Shown in pieces: positions 1-7,958 of a stretch of 12,865 bases of DNA (position 1 is the first letter of the stretch; the number at the start of each line of letters is the position of its first letter). The stretch spans positions 1 to 12,865 of the forward strand of contig JAOUKG010000016.1 of assembly GCA_029882725.1 (NCBI GenBank). The letters run 5' to 3'. A model generated the notes under the pieces. It was not told the origin of the DNA. It worked only from the letters and a program-made list of their open reading frames with translations, and did no database searches. Made by a program: the position numbers and the translations under genes. Source of the DNA: Cyclobacteriaceae bacterium (GTDB lineage Bacteria > Bacteroidota > Bacteroidia > Cytophagales > Cyclobacteriaceae).

Positions 1-1391
1 ATTACCAAATCAAACTCCTTTAATTCATCTTGCACATCTTCCAACTTCTCCCCTTTCACACCTATCTGAAAATGAGAAACCTGTGTATATCTCGACAAAC
101 CATTTTGAAATTCGGTAATACCCTCAGCCCCTACCGAAAGAGAGGCTACCTTCAATTGATTTAAATCTTTCACAGGTATAGCATCATTGTTTTGTACAAC
201 AGTTAATGCATTTTCTATCAATTTACGGTTTAATAAGTGCGCTGAAGGTGAATTCAGATCTTCCAACAACCCTTCCTTTTCAAAATATTGTTTTTGATTC
301 AACCCCAATCTGTACTTCAAACGCAATAGTTTTTTGCATTTTTCATCAATTTCAGACCTTTTAATACCCCCCTTTTTAATTTCGGCTTCAATCGCGGCCA
401 ATGCTTCGGAAAGACTTTCAGGCAAAACCAAAACATCATTTCCCGCCTTAAAACTTTCCACAGCGGCCTTGCCTGCACTATAATGACTTGCCACGCCCTT
501 CATTTCCAGTGCATCTGTCATAATTACACCACCAAAACCCATTTTATTACGAAGTTCCCCTGTTACTATCTTTTTACTTAAAGAACTCGCACGATCAGTA
601 TCACTATCCAGGGCGGGGATATTCAAATGCCCTACCATTATGCCTCCAATATTGTTCTCAATAATATATTTAAAAGGAAAAAGTTCAAGGCTATCCATAC
701 GCTCCCTGCTGTGAGGTAATACAGGAAGTGCTAAATGGGAGTCAGTTCCAGTATCTCCGTGTCCGGGAAAGTGCTTGATTGAAGACAAAACACCATTATC
801 CTCCAGCCCCTTGGCGTAGGCAAGCCCTTTCCTTGCAACATTCCACTTATCCTCACCAAAAGATCTATAGTTTATTACCGGATTAGCCGGATTATTATTA
901 ATATCAACCACCGGGGCAAAATTGATATGAATCCCCATTCTTTTACATTGTCGCGCAATTTCCGCCCCCATTTCGTAGATTAATGCATCATCCTGAATAG
1001 CACCCAACGCCATTTGATAGGGGTAGGCTATTGTATTTGACAAACGCATTGCCAGGCCCCACTCCCCGTCAATAGAAACCAACATGGGAACCCTCGCCTC
1101 CGCTTGCATCCTATTGGTAATGTCCAATTGAGACAATGGATCTCCGGCAAAAAAGGTTACTCCTCCGGGCTTCAGCTCTTTCAACTCATTGAGTACTTTC
1201 ATTTTTCCGGGCTCGTCATCAGGAGTAAGCGCACGGATAATTATTAACTGCGAGATTTTCTCTTTGTCAGAAAGCTTTGAAAAAACAGAATCAACCCAAT
1301 TCTTCTCTTTTTCAATTGTCGAAAAGTTTAAATCCTGGCCGAAAGAATTATAAAAAAAGCCTACGACAAGAAAAAGGAATATATATCTCAT
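1..1391 (-). CDS. GH3 beta-N-acetylhexosaminidase (NagZ-like), partial, C-terminus off the left edge
   Basis: Predicted exported exo-beta-N-acetylglucosaminidase that would release terminal GlcNAc from muropeptides or chito-oligosaccharides. The 463 visible codons run open to the window edge. The ATG at 1391 starts a short hydrophobic signal peptide (about residues 1-18, ending NSFGQ). The GH3 TIM barrel spans about 30-365. It carries the NagZ hallmark KHFPGHGDTGTDSH at 206-219, whose DSH (217-219) supplies the Asp-His dyad used as acid/base in NagZ enzymes. The likely nucleophile is Asp293 in MTDALEM. A GH3 C-terminal domain begins near 395 and is cut off. Bacteroidota proteins of this type are often about 970 residues, with a further serine beta-lactamase-like domain; whether that holds here lies outside the window. 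It follows the DigH-like gene by 4 bp, so it is the third visible gene of the leftward operon. The family call is firm. The natural substrate (peptidoglycan or chitin fragments) is inferred. Confidence 0.9.
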   Translation of the reverse strand, partial: MRYIFLFLVVGFFYNSFGQDLNFSTIEKEKNWVDSVFSKLSDKEKISQLIIIRALTPDDEPGKMKVLNELKELKPGGVTFFAGDPLSQLDITNRMQAEARVPMLVSIDGEWGLAMRLSNTIAYPYQMALGAIQDDALIYEMGAEIARQCKRMGIHINFAPVVDINNNPANPVINYRSFGEDKWNVARKGLAYAKGLEDNGVLSSIKHFPGHGDTGTDSHLALPVLPHSRERMDSLELFPFKYIIENNIGGIMVGHLNIPALDSDTDRASSLSKKIVTGELRNKMGFGGVIMTDALEMKGVASHYSAGKAAVESFKAGNDVLVLPESLSEALAAIEAEIKKGGIKRSEIDEKCKKLLRLKYRLGLNQKQYFEKEGLLEDLNSPSAHLLNRKLIENALTVVQNNDAIPVKDLNQLKVASLSVGAEGITEFQNGLSRYTQVSHFQIGVKGEKLEDVQDELKEFDLV

Positions 1392-1395
1392 AAAA

Positions 1396-2907
1396 TTATT
1401 TTTTTGAACTTCTAATCACCACGGGCTTAGATGCAATACTTTCATTATTATGCCTGTCCATTACGGTAATAACATAGGTATAGTACTTACCTGAGTTTAT
1501 GTTTGAATCTGTATAAAAATCCTGAACACCATTAACTACCGAAATTATATTTTCAGGATTATCAATACTCCCCTCCTTTTTCCCTTTAAATCTATATATA
1601 ACCACCTTGGCCCCCTTCTCCAAAATAGGACCCCAGGTTATATGATTCCCCCGAGCCAAGGGTTTTACGGATAAAATCTCCTTCATTTCAGGCGCTACAC
1701 TATCAATCCACAACATAGGTGGGGTAAAAGCAGGGGCTCTGTAAAAATCATTTCTTAACGAGTCCGAAAACCCCAAACGGTTTTCAAGTATCGAGTTGGT
1801 ATTGTAAAAAATATTACCGTCAACCTCCGGATATTTGCTATTAACCCGCAGATGATTTGGCATTTCGGAAGGGTTCTTCCATTCTTTGGCCCGGTCTCCA
1901 CCAATTCTATAACTCGCCTGACCAATATACAACTGCCTCCCGAAACTGTTTTTACTCCACCAATCAACAAGGGTAGTATATTCGGCTAATTCAAACCCTA
2001 TATGCCAATAAATTTGAGGCACAACATAGTCTATCCACTCATTTTTCAACCAAAATAAGATATCTGCATACAGATAATCATAGTTTGTTTGACCGGCTCT
2101 GGTATTTGAACCTTTTTCATCATCAGCAATATTTCGCCAAACTCCAAAAGGACTTATTCCAAACTTCACCCAGTCTTTTTCCTGTTTTATTGCTAAATGC
2201 AGTTCTTTTATCAACTGGTTTACATTATCCCTTCGCCAATCGTCTCTGGTTTGAAAGTCCCTTCCATAAAGAAAAAAGGAAACAGAGTCCGGAAATTCTT
2301 CTCCTGCAATTTTGTAAGGATAAAAATAATCATCAAAATGAATTGCATCCAAGTCATATCGACTTACCATATCACGAACTACATTTACCAGATATTCCCT
2401 GGCTTCGGGAACTCCCGGATCAAAATAAAGGTTCGTGCCATAACGAACAAACCAGGAAGGTTGGATTCTTGAAATATGGTTTAATGCTACCTCTGCACTG
2501 TCGTAGTCAACTACAGCCCTGTATGGATTTAACCAGGCATGGAATTCCATTCCCCTGTTGTGGGTTTCTTCAATCAAAAAATTCAAAGGATCATAAAAAG
2601 GATCAGGAGCCACCCCCTGTTTTCCGGTAAGCCATTGTGACCAGGGCTCAATTTCAGATGAATAAAATGCATCGGTAGCAGGTCGCACCTGAACTACCAA
2701 CGCATTCATTCCGGCATCGGCATGATAGGCCGTAATCTTTCGAAATTCGTCTTTTTGCTTATCTACATCCAAACCAGAGCGGGAAGGCCAGTCGATATTT
2801 TTCACCGAAGCCACCCAAACCCCTCTGAATTCATATTTTGAAGGAATCGCAGCTGTGCGACAACCCGAAACCATCAAAATAGAAACAATATAGAGTAAGT
2901 ATTTCAT
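1396..2907 (-). CDS. DigH/YddW-like family 10 glycosylhydrolase lipoprotein (GHL10) with C-terminal FnIII-like domain
   Basis: Probable envelope lipoprotein that cleaves glycan strands. E. coli DigH (YddW), in the same family, is an endo-hydrolase of peptide-stripped (denuded) peptidoglycan. The 503-residue protein from the ATG at 2907 has a lipoprotein signal peptide ending LMVSGC, with lipid-bearing Cys16. A longer frame upstream (to 2955) would put 16 charged residues ahead of this signal and overlap nagB, so I reject that start. Blocks shared with DigH are visible: FRGVWVASV (27-35), VQVRPATDAFYSS (72-84), AWLNPYR (124-130), HFDDYFYP (190-197), DWRRDNVNQLI (223-233), GVWRN (255-259) and VVPQIYW (295-301). 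Residues about 408-499 look like a fibronectin type III domain (ITWGP, then YYTYVITVMDRHNNES). The start lies 1 bp beyond the NagB stop, with TTAAA just before the ATG and no clear Shine-Dalgarno site. The family is firm. The denuded-glycan substrate is inferred by homology recalled from memory. Confidence 0.88.
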   Translation of the reverse strand: MKYLLYIVSILMVSGCRTAAIPSKYEFRGVWVASVKNIDWPSRSGLDVDKQKDEFRKITAYHADAGMNALVVQVRPATDAFYSSEIEPWSQWLTGKQGVAPDPFYDPLNFLIEETHNRGMEFHAWLNPYRAVVDYDSAEVALNHISRIQPSWFVRYGTNLYFDPGVPEAREYLVNVVRDMVSRYDLDAIHFDDYFYPYKIAGEEFPDSVSFFLYGRDFQTRDDWRRDNVNQLIKELHLAIKQEKDWVKFGISPFGVWRNIADDEKGSNTRAGQTNYDYLYADILFWLKNEWIDYVVPQIYWHIGFELAEYTTLVDWWSKNSFGRQLYIGQASYRIGGDRAKEWKNPSEMPNHLRVNSKYPEVDGNIFYNTNSILENRLGFSDSLRNDFYRAPAFTPPMLWIDSVAPEMKEILSVKPLARGNHITWGPILEKGAKVVIYRFKGKKEGSIDNPENIISVVNGVQDFYTDSNINSGKYYTYVITVMDRHNNESIASKPVVIRSSKK

Positions 2908-2908
2908 T

Positions 2909-4804
2909 TTAATATTTCCATCGTACAAAAGCTTCCATAGCCTCATACTCCGCAAGTCCTAACTCATCATACTGAGTAGCAGTGTCCCTGTTTCGATCTT
3001 CAGCTCTTTGCCAAAATTCCCGGCTATCACTTCCCTGGAAAACCACACCATCTTTTTGAGACTGATGCTTAAATATGGCAAAACGTTTACGCAATAATTC
3101 TTCAGGACTAATAGGAACCGCCATTTCAATTTCAGGGATTTCCCATTCGTGCCATGCTCCCCGGTATAACCAAACCCAACAGTCCTTCATATATTCCTCA
3201 GACTTCAATCGCTTAACAGCCTCAAAAATACCTTCAAGACAAACCCTGTGTGTTCCATGGGGGTCTGCAAGGTCTCCGGCGGCATAGATTTGATGTGGTT
3301 TAACTTCAGAAATCAAATCCTGAATAATTTTCACATCTTCCTCACCCAATGGTTGTTTCTGTACCCTTCCTGTTTCATAAAAAGGCAGATCCAAAAAATG
3401 AACGTTTTGTGGTTTAGCTCCGCAATAACGGGCAGCAGCCTTTGCCTCTCCTTTTCTTATTAATCCCTTTATCATACTTACTTCGGGAATATCAACCTCA
3501 CCTTCCTTTTTGTTTTTTATAAAATTAAGGATCTTTTCAAAATCGGTTTTTGGCTCCCTGTTGTAGTATTTATTTACATCATGGAGAAATTCAGCAAATC
3601 TCAAGGCTTCATCATCGGCAACTGCAATATTCCCGGAAACCTGGTAGGCTACGTGAACTTCGTGGCCCTGATCAATCAAACGCATAAATGTTGCCCCCAT
3701 GCTAATTACATCGTCATCGGGGTGCGGGCTAAATATTATTATCCTCTTGGATTCAGGATTTCGTCTTTCCGGACGCTGAGAATCATCAGCATTAGGCTTT
3801 CCTCCCGGCCAACCCGTAATGGTATGCTGCAACATATTGAAAACACGGATATTGATCATGTATGCAGGCCCCTGATCTGTCAAAAGCTCATTCAATCCAT
3901 GCTCATTATAATCCTGATCAGTGAGCTTTAAAATGGGCTTTTTTGTAACACGGCTTAACCATACAATTGCCTTTTTCACAAGGTTATCGTCCCATGTGCA
4001 ACTTTGAACAAGCCAGGGCTCATTAAAGCGGGTAAGCTTTTCTGCTGCACCTCTATCAATTACTACATTTGTATTAGGGTGATTTTGAAGAAATGAAGCG
4101 GGTACAGAATCAGTTATTGGTCCCTCCAGCATTTGCTTAACCACATCGGCCTTGCCATTTCCCCACGCCATTAAAAATATCTTTTTCGAGCGTAAAATAG
4201 TATCTACACCCATAGTAATAGCTCTCCGGGGAACAAATTGCTCGCCACCAAAGGCTTCTGAAGCATCCGACCGTGTAATTCTTTCCAATGTTACCAATCT
4301 TGTCAACGACCGATCATTGGAACCCGGCTCATTAAAACCAATATGTCCGGAACGACCAATTCCCAATATTTGAATATCAATACCTCCTAATTCATCTATC
4401 TTCCTTTCGTATCCTAAGCAATATTCCTGCACCTCACTGATATCTATGGTTCCGTCCGGAATGTTTACGTTAGACATATCTATATCGATATGATCAAATA
4501 AGTTTTCACCCATAAACCGTACATACGACTGCACAGCATCGGGCCTCATAGGAAAGTACTCATCTAAATTGAACGTAATTACGTTCTTAAAACTCAAACT
4601 TTCTTCCTTGTGCAACCTAACAAGCTCTCTGTATACATGAATCGGAGAAGACCCCGTTGCAAGACCCAAAATGGCAGATTTCCCCTCTTTTTGTTTTTTT
4701 CTAATTAAATCTGAAATAGTCTTCGCGATATATTCAGCACCCTCATTTGAATTTTCATAAATTACTGTATGAATTTTCTCAAAGCTGAAAAGATTTTCCC
4801 TCAT
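2909..4804 (-). CDS. nagB: NagB-type glucosamine-6-phosphate deaminase fused to a PIG-L/LmbE deacetylase domain
   Basis: Cytoplasmic 631-residue fusion. The N-terminal half (about 1-265) is a glucosamine-6-phosphate deaminase/isomerase, converting GlcN-6-P to fructose-6-P plus ammonia. It has GLATGSSP (47-54) for phosphate binding, TFNLDEY (77-83) with Asp81 matching E. coli Asp72, and GHIGFNEP (153-160) with His154 and Glu159 matching His143 and Glu148. The E. coli Asp141 position is Ser152 (GRSGHIGF). A linker region (about 265-350, including GWPGGKP) leads to a PIG-L/LmbE domain (about 354-600) with the zinc motif SPHPDDD (359-365) and a second His-rich site ADPHGTH (513-519). Normal NagB proteins are about 260-270 residues. 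The fused layout is known in Bacteroidota. The PIG-L part could deacetylate GlcNAc-6-P or another N-acetylated sugar, but this is inferred. It is the first gene of the leftward operon, 1 bp ahead of the DigH-like gene. The deaminase annotation is strong, though the changed active-site residue leaves some doubt about activity. Confidence 0.92.
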   Translation of the reverse strand: MRENLFSFEKIHTVIYENSNEGAEYIAKTISDLIRKKQKEGKSAILGLATGSSPIHVYRELVRLHKEESLSFKNVITFNLDEYFPMRPDAVQSYVRFMGENLFDHIDIDMSNVNIPDGTIDISEVQEYCLGYERKIDELGGIDIQILGIGRSGHIGFNEPGSNDRSLTRLVTLERITRSDASEAFGGEQFVPRRAITMGVDTILRSKKIFLMAWGNGKADVVKQMLEGPITDSVPASFLQNHPNTNVVIDRGAAEKLTRFNEPWLVQSCTWDDNLVKKAIVWLSRVTKKPILKLTDQDYNEHGLNELLTDQGPAYMINIRVFNMLQHTITGWPGGKPNADDSQRPERRNPESKRIIIFSPHPDDDVISMGATFMRLIDQGHEVHVAYQVSGNIAVADDEALRFAEFLHDVNKYYNREPKTDFEKILNFIKNKKEGEVDIPEVSMIKGLIRKGEAKAAARYCGAKPQNVHFLDLPFYETGRVQKQPLGEEDVKIIQDLISEVKPHQIYAAGDLADPHGTHRVCLEGIFEAVKRLKSEEYMKDCWVWLYRGAWHEWEIPEIEMAVPISPEELLRKRFAIFKHQSQKDGVVFQGSDSREFWQRAEDRNRDTATQYDELGLAEYEAMEAFVRWKY

Positions 4805-4885
4805 TTTCTGTTATTATTTATAGATCTACTTAATTATCTTATACTTTTAGACAAAACTGTTTTTACCAATTGCCTATTATAGCCC

Positions 4886-4916
4886 CAAATATAGGATGCA
4901 GGTAGATTGTTTGCAA
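4886..4916 (-). promoter_or_regulatory. Bacteroidota-type promoter for the nagB operon
   Basis: On the minus strand, TTG (4916-4914) is followed after exactly 20 bp by TATATTTG (4893-4886). This is a full match to the Bacteroidota primary-sigma consensus, TTG then 19-21 bp then TAnnTTTG. Transcription should begin near 4880, leaving a leader of about 75 nt before the ATG at 4804. I saw no convincing palindromic operator or riboswitch in the leader. Confidence 0.7.
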
Positions 4917-4977
4917 CGTCTGACTAACGTAATAACCAACGCATTAACCCTTTATACTTTACAATTTCGCAAATAAT

Positions 4978-5008
4978 TTGTTGATTTGTGATAATTAATG
5001 GATATTTG
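4978..5008 (+). promoter_or_regulatory. Candidate promoter for the pseudo-LT/SGNH/MBOAT operon (weak)
   Basis: On the plus strand, TTG (4978-4980) is followed after 20 bp by GATATTTG (5001-5008), one mismatch from TAnnTTTG. The predicted transcription start (about 5013-5016) would leave almost no leader before the ATG at 5017, which is unusual. TTGATTTG at 4981-4988 also resembles the -7 element but lacks a TTG at the right distance. This is the best candidate seen, not a firm call. Confidence 0.3.
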
Positions 5009-5016
5009 ATATTAAG

Positions 5017-6468
5017 ATGCATATAATAAAGGGGTTTTTATCGTTAACTTTCACCCTTATTTTTTTAACTACCAGTGCCTACACTGAGTTCAAGGATGCA
5101 TATCCTAAAAATTATGAACCTATAGACAGCCTGGGAAAGTGGTATTCCACCATTATTAAAAAAAATTCGGGGCTGACTTCTTCTGAAGATAATTTTTCAA
5201 AAGAAAAAATCAAATCATTGTATTCGGAACTTGCAACCGAATTAAGAATGGAACTTAATGAAGATGTATTTAATTACATTCATCATTATACAACAGGTCA
5301 AAAATCCAATTTCGAAATTGCACTTTCCCTGGGCAACCTCTACAATAATCAAATCATTGAAACTATCAGTAAAAATAAGGTTCCCAAAGAAATCCAATAT
5401 TTACCGATAGTTCTCTCGGGAATGCATAACCAGGCTATCTCCCCGGAAGGTGGAGTTGGTATTTGGAAATTAAATTATTTCGTAGCCATTAAATATGGAT
5501 TACAAATCAATAAATACATTGATGAAAGAAAAGACCCCACTAAATCAACAGAAGTCGCCGTAAAATACCTCAAGGATCTTTACAACGAATACAAAAGCTG
5601 GAATATGGCTATCACTGCTTTTGCCTTCAGCCCTGCCATTGTAAACAAGGCCATGATTAAATCAGAAGGCGCCATTAACTATTGGGAAATAAAGCAAAAT
5701 CTAACAGCTCAGGAACAACAAATTATCCCGTCTTTTTTTGCTGCTATTTATGTTTCAAATTTTCATCTGGAACATGATATGCTCCCCCCTCATATTGTTG
5801 CAAATAATGAAATAGAACCCATTAAACTGGAGGAGGTAATTTCCGTAAAACTCCTTTCAGAAAAAATGAAGGTTTCCGAACAACAACTTCAAATTTTAAA
5901 TCCAACGCACAGGGGAAATTTAATCTACCCTGAGAAAATAAGTGGCAACTCTTATTATGTGCCACAAGGTGTAAATAGTAAAATCGAAGCCATAGCAGAA
6001 AGCCTCATTGTTGAATCAAAAAAATACAATGAACCTGAAAAGCTGGCTAAAAAGGTGTATGTACCCCATGAAGTTGTTACACCTCCTAATTCCACAAAAA
6101 TAGTCTATACCGTTAAATCAGGCGACTTTTTAGGAAAAATAGCGGAAAAACACAACGTGGGTGTCTCTTCAATAAAAAGATGGAACAACCTAAGATCCGA
6201 TCGCATTGATATAGGACAAAAACTTGAGATTTATGTAGGTAAGGCAGCCTTAACTACAACACAGTCAAAAGCGAAACCAGCAACAGAGTCTAAACCCACC
6301 CTTTATGTCTCTCCTTCATTAACAACAGAGTACACTATCAAAGAAGGTGATACTTTGTGGAAGATATCTAAAGAAAATCCGGGTAACTCTATTGAAAAAA
6401 TCCAAAAACTTAACGGGATTTCAGATTCCATTAAACCCGGTCAGGTAATAAAAATCCTAAAACCCTAA
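5017..6468 (+). CDS. LysM protein with degenerate MltD-like lytic transglycosylase domain (probable pseudoenzyme)
   Basis: Exported 483-residue protein, probably periplasmic and peptidoglycan-bound. The N-terminus has a signal peptide (about 1-23, core FLSLTFTLIFLTTSA). Residues about 110-250 align with the SLT domain of MltD: VPKEIQYLPIVLSGMHNQ (122-139) parallels the MltD segment PMELVLLPIVESAFDP, and DERKDPTKST (169-178) and YLKDLY (184-189) are typical of the family. The catalytic Glu position is Leu133 (codon CTC at 5413-5415), WQ in the next block is WK (150-151), and the usual AAYNxGxG motif is replaced by TAFAFSP (200-206). The domain is therefore probably inactive as a lytic enzyme. 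About 268-318 looks like a degenerate LysM. Two clear LysM domains follow, at about 362-407 and 437-482, and should bind GlcNAc-containing glycan. As first gene of an acyl-transfer operon it may tether or guide the complex to peptidoglycan. The domain calls are firm; the scaffold role is inferred. Confidence 0.85.
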   Translation: MHIIKGFLSLTFTLIFLTTSAYTEFKDAYPKNYEPIDSLGKWYSTIIKKNSGLTSSEDNFSKEKIKSLYSELATELRMELNEDVFNYIHHYTTGQKSNFEIALSLGNLYNNQIIETISKNKVPKEIQYLPIVLSGMHNQAISPEGGVGIWKLNYFVAIKYGLQINKYIDERKDPTKSTEVAVKYLKDLYNEYKSWNMAITAFAFSPAIVNKAMIKSEGAINYWEIKQNLTAQEQQIIPSFFAAIYVSNFHLEHDMLPPHIVANNEIEPIKLEEVISVKLLSEKMKVSEQQLQILNPTHRGNLIYPEKISGNSYYVPQGVNSKIEAIAESLIVESKKYNEPEKLAKKVYVPHEVVTPPNSTKIVYTVKSGDFLGKIAEKHNVGVSSIKRWNNLRSDRIDIGQKLEIYVGKAALTTTQSKAKPATESKPTLYVSPSLTTEYTIKEGDTLWKISKENPGNSIEKIQKLNGISDSIKPGQVIKILKP

Positions 6469-6472
6469 GCAT

Positions 6473-7945
6473 TTGAAGCCCGTACACATTTTTTCGTTTA
6501 CATGGTCAGTGTTTGCCCTGTTGGGAATAATAAGCATGATATACCCTGAAAATGGAGTAAGGATTAACGATCAATTAAGTCTTGACTTTCCATCGATACA
6601 TTCCCTGTTTGAAATTGATAGCGCTGAAAAGAAAGACTTTAGCCAAATTATTGACAACGATTTTGATATAGACAGCATTGAGTTATCAAAAAACGCAAAA
6701 ATAGATTCACTTAAAATGGCACTGGAGGCCGACAGTATACGAAACTGGCAACTTCAACTACATTATCCCAATGGAGACAAGTCTGTTTTATATCCCTTCT
6801 TTACGGAATTAGAGAAAAAAAATTCAAAAAAACCTATTCGCATAATGCATTATGGGGACTCTCAAATTGAAGGAGACCGCATAACAGGCTATCTACGCAA
6901 CAAACTCCAATCAAAATTTGGAGGCTCAGGCCCGGGGCTTATTCCTGCTGTACCTCTTGTAAGATCTGCCGCTTTTGAATATGAAGCTTCTGAAAATTGG
7001 AAAAGATATACCCTTTACGGGAAAGTGGACACACTCGTAACTCATAAAAAATATGGACCCCTGGTTAATTTTGGTAGATTCTCCCCAATTTTATCTGATT
7101 CCATATTACGTACCCCGGAATTTATCGACAGTATTTTTACAGGCACCATAACCTATAAAAAATCAAGGTTATCTTATGGAACCACAAAAGTTTTTTACAA
7201 CTACCAATTGCTCTTTGGAAACAACAAGAAGCAGGTAACAGTTAAAACATTAATTGAAGATTCCATCATTCAGGAGAGAACATTTCTTCCCAGTAAAGGG
7301 TTGCATGTACTTCAAGGTAATCAAAATAAACCTATCGAATCTATTTCATTTAAATTTGAAGGGGGCGACAGTCCTGATGTATATGGTGTGAACCTGGAAG
7401 GGAAAGGAGGAGTAATTGTGGACAACATTGCTTTAAGGGGAAGTTCCGGAACTTTATTCAGGAAAATGGATTCCAACCTATTATCGAAGACCTACAACCT
7501 ATATGACATCAAATTACTTATTCTGCAATTTGGAGGAAACGTAATGCCCTATATTGATTCAGAAAAAGAATGTTTGCAATATGGACGGTGGTTTGAATCC
7601 CAACTTCAATATTTAAAAAACCTGATACCGGGAGTAAGTATAATTGTAATTGGCCCTTCAGATATGGGCACTATGGAAAATGGGGAATACAATTCTTACC
7701 CCTTGCTTCCCAATGTACGTGACGCTTTGAAAACAGCTACCTTTAACAAGGGTGGAGTATATTGGGACATGATGGAAGCCATGGGGGGAATGAATAGTAT
7801 GGAAGCCTGGGTGGATGCAACACCTGCGCTTGCCGGTAAAGATTATGTTCATTTTAATTTAAGAGGAGCCGGGAAAATTGCCCAAATGTTCTACAATGCT
7901 TTGATTAAAGATTATAATGAATTTCAAACGAAAAAGTCAGAATAA
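6473..7945 (+). CDS. Exported SGNH/GDSL-family hydrolase or acyltransferase, copy 1 (TTG start)
   Basis: 490-residue SGNH-fold protein, a candidate O-acyltransferase or O-acetylesterase acting outside the cytoplasmic membrane. It starts at TTG 6473, 4 bp after the previous stop. An in-frame stop at 6458-6460 and the first ATG only at 6536, inside the hydrophobic leader (HIFSFTWSVFALLGIISMIY, 5-24), make TTG the only start that keeps the signal or anchor. Block I is YGDSQIEGD (127-134, Ser130 nucleophile). Block II is probably DNIALRGSSG (317-326). Block III is FGGNV (353-357), retaining Asn but without the usual following Asp. Block V is KDYVHFN (456-462), with Asp457 and His460. A roughly 160-residue beta-rich segment sits between blocks I and II, resembling in layout the carbohydrate-binding insertion described in peptidoglycan O-acetylesterase Ape1. 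The operon context with an MBOAT protein favours acyl transfer to an envelope glycan. The exact substrate is unknown. Confidence 0.85.
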   Translation: MKPVHIFSFTWSVFALLGIISMIYPENGVRINDQLSLDFPSIHSLFEIDSAEKKDFSQIIDNDFDIDSIELSKNAKIDSLKMALEADSIRNWQLQLHYPNGDKSVLYPFFTELEKKNSKKPIRIMHYGDSQIEGDRITGYLRNKLQSKFGGSGPGLIPAVPLVRSAAFEYEASENWKRYTLYGKVDTLVTHKKYGPLVNFGRFSPILSDSILRTPEFIDSIFTGTITYKKSRLSYGTTKVFYNYQLLFGNNKKQVTVKTLIEDSIIQERTFLPSKGLHVLQGNQNKPIESISFKFEGGDSPDVYGVNLEGKGGVIVDNIALRGSSGTLFRKMDSNLLSKTYNLYDIKLLILQFGGNVMPYIDSEKECLQYGRWFESQLQYLKNLIPGVSIIVIGPSDMGTMENGEYNSYPLLPNVRDALKTATFNKGGVYWDMMEAMGGMNSMEAWVDATPALAGKDYVHFNLRGAGKIAQMFYNALIKDYNEFQTKKSE

Positions 7946-7958
7946 CATAGAAATTGAA

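Noticed and set aside
2085..2630. 181-residue open frame on the plus strand
   Set aside because: It lies wholly antisense to the DigH-like gene, has no recognisable domain or export signal, and the minus-strand frame carries conserved family motifs across the same bases.
2908..2955. Upstream start for the DigH-like gene at 2955
   Set aside because: It would overlap nagB and put 16 residues before a textbook lipoprotein signal; the ATG at 2907 fits the lipobox and the operon spacing.
3581..3931. 116-residue open frame on the plus strand
   Set aside because: It is antisense to the NagB/PIG-L junction, where the minus-strand protein has clear zinc-site motifs; the plus-strand translation shows no family features.
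4917..4930. Operator palindrome in the divergent region
   Set aside because: The two ACGT words near 4917 and 4927 are too short, and no longer symmetric arms surround them.
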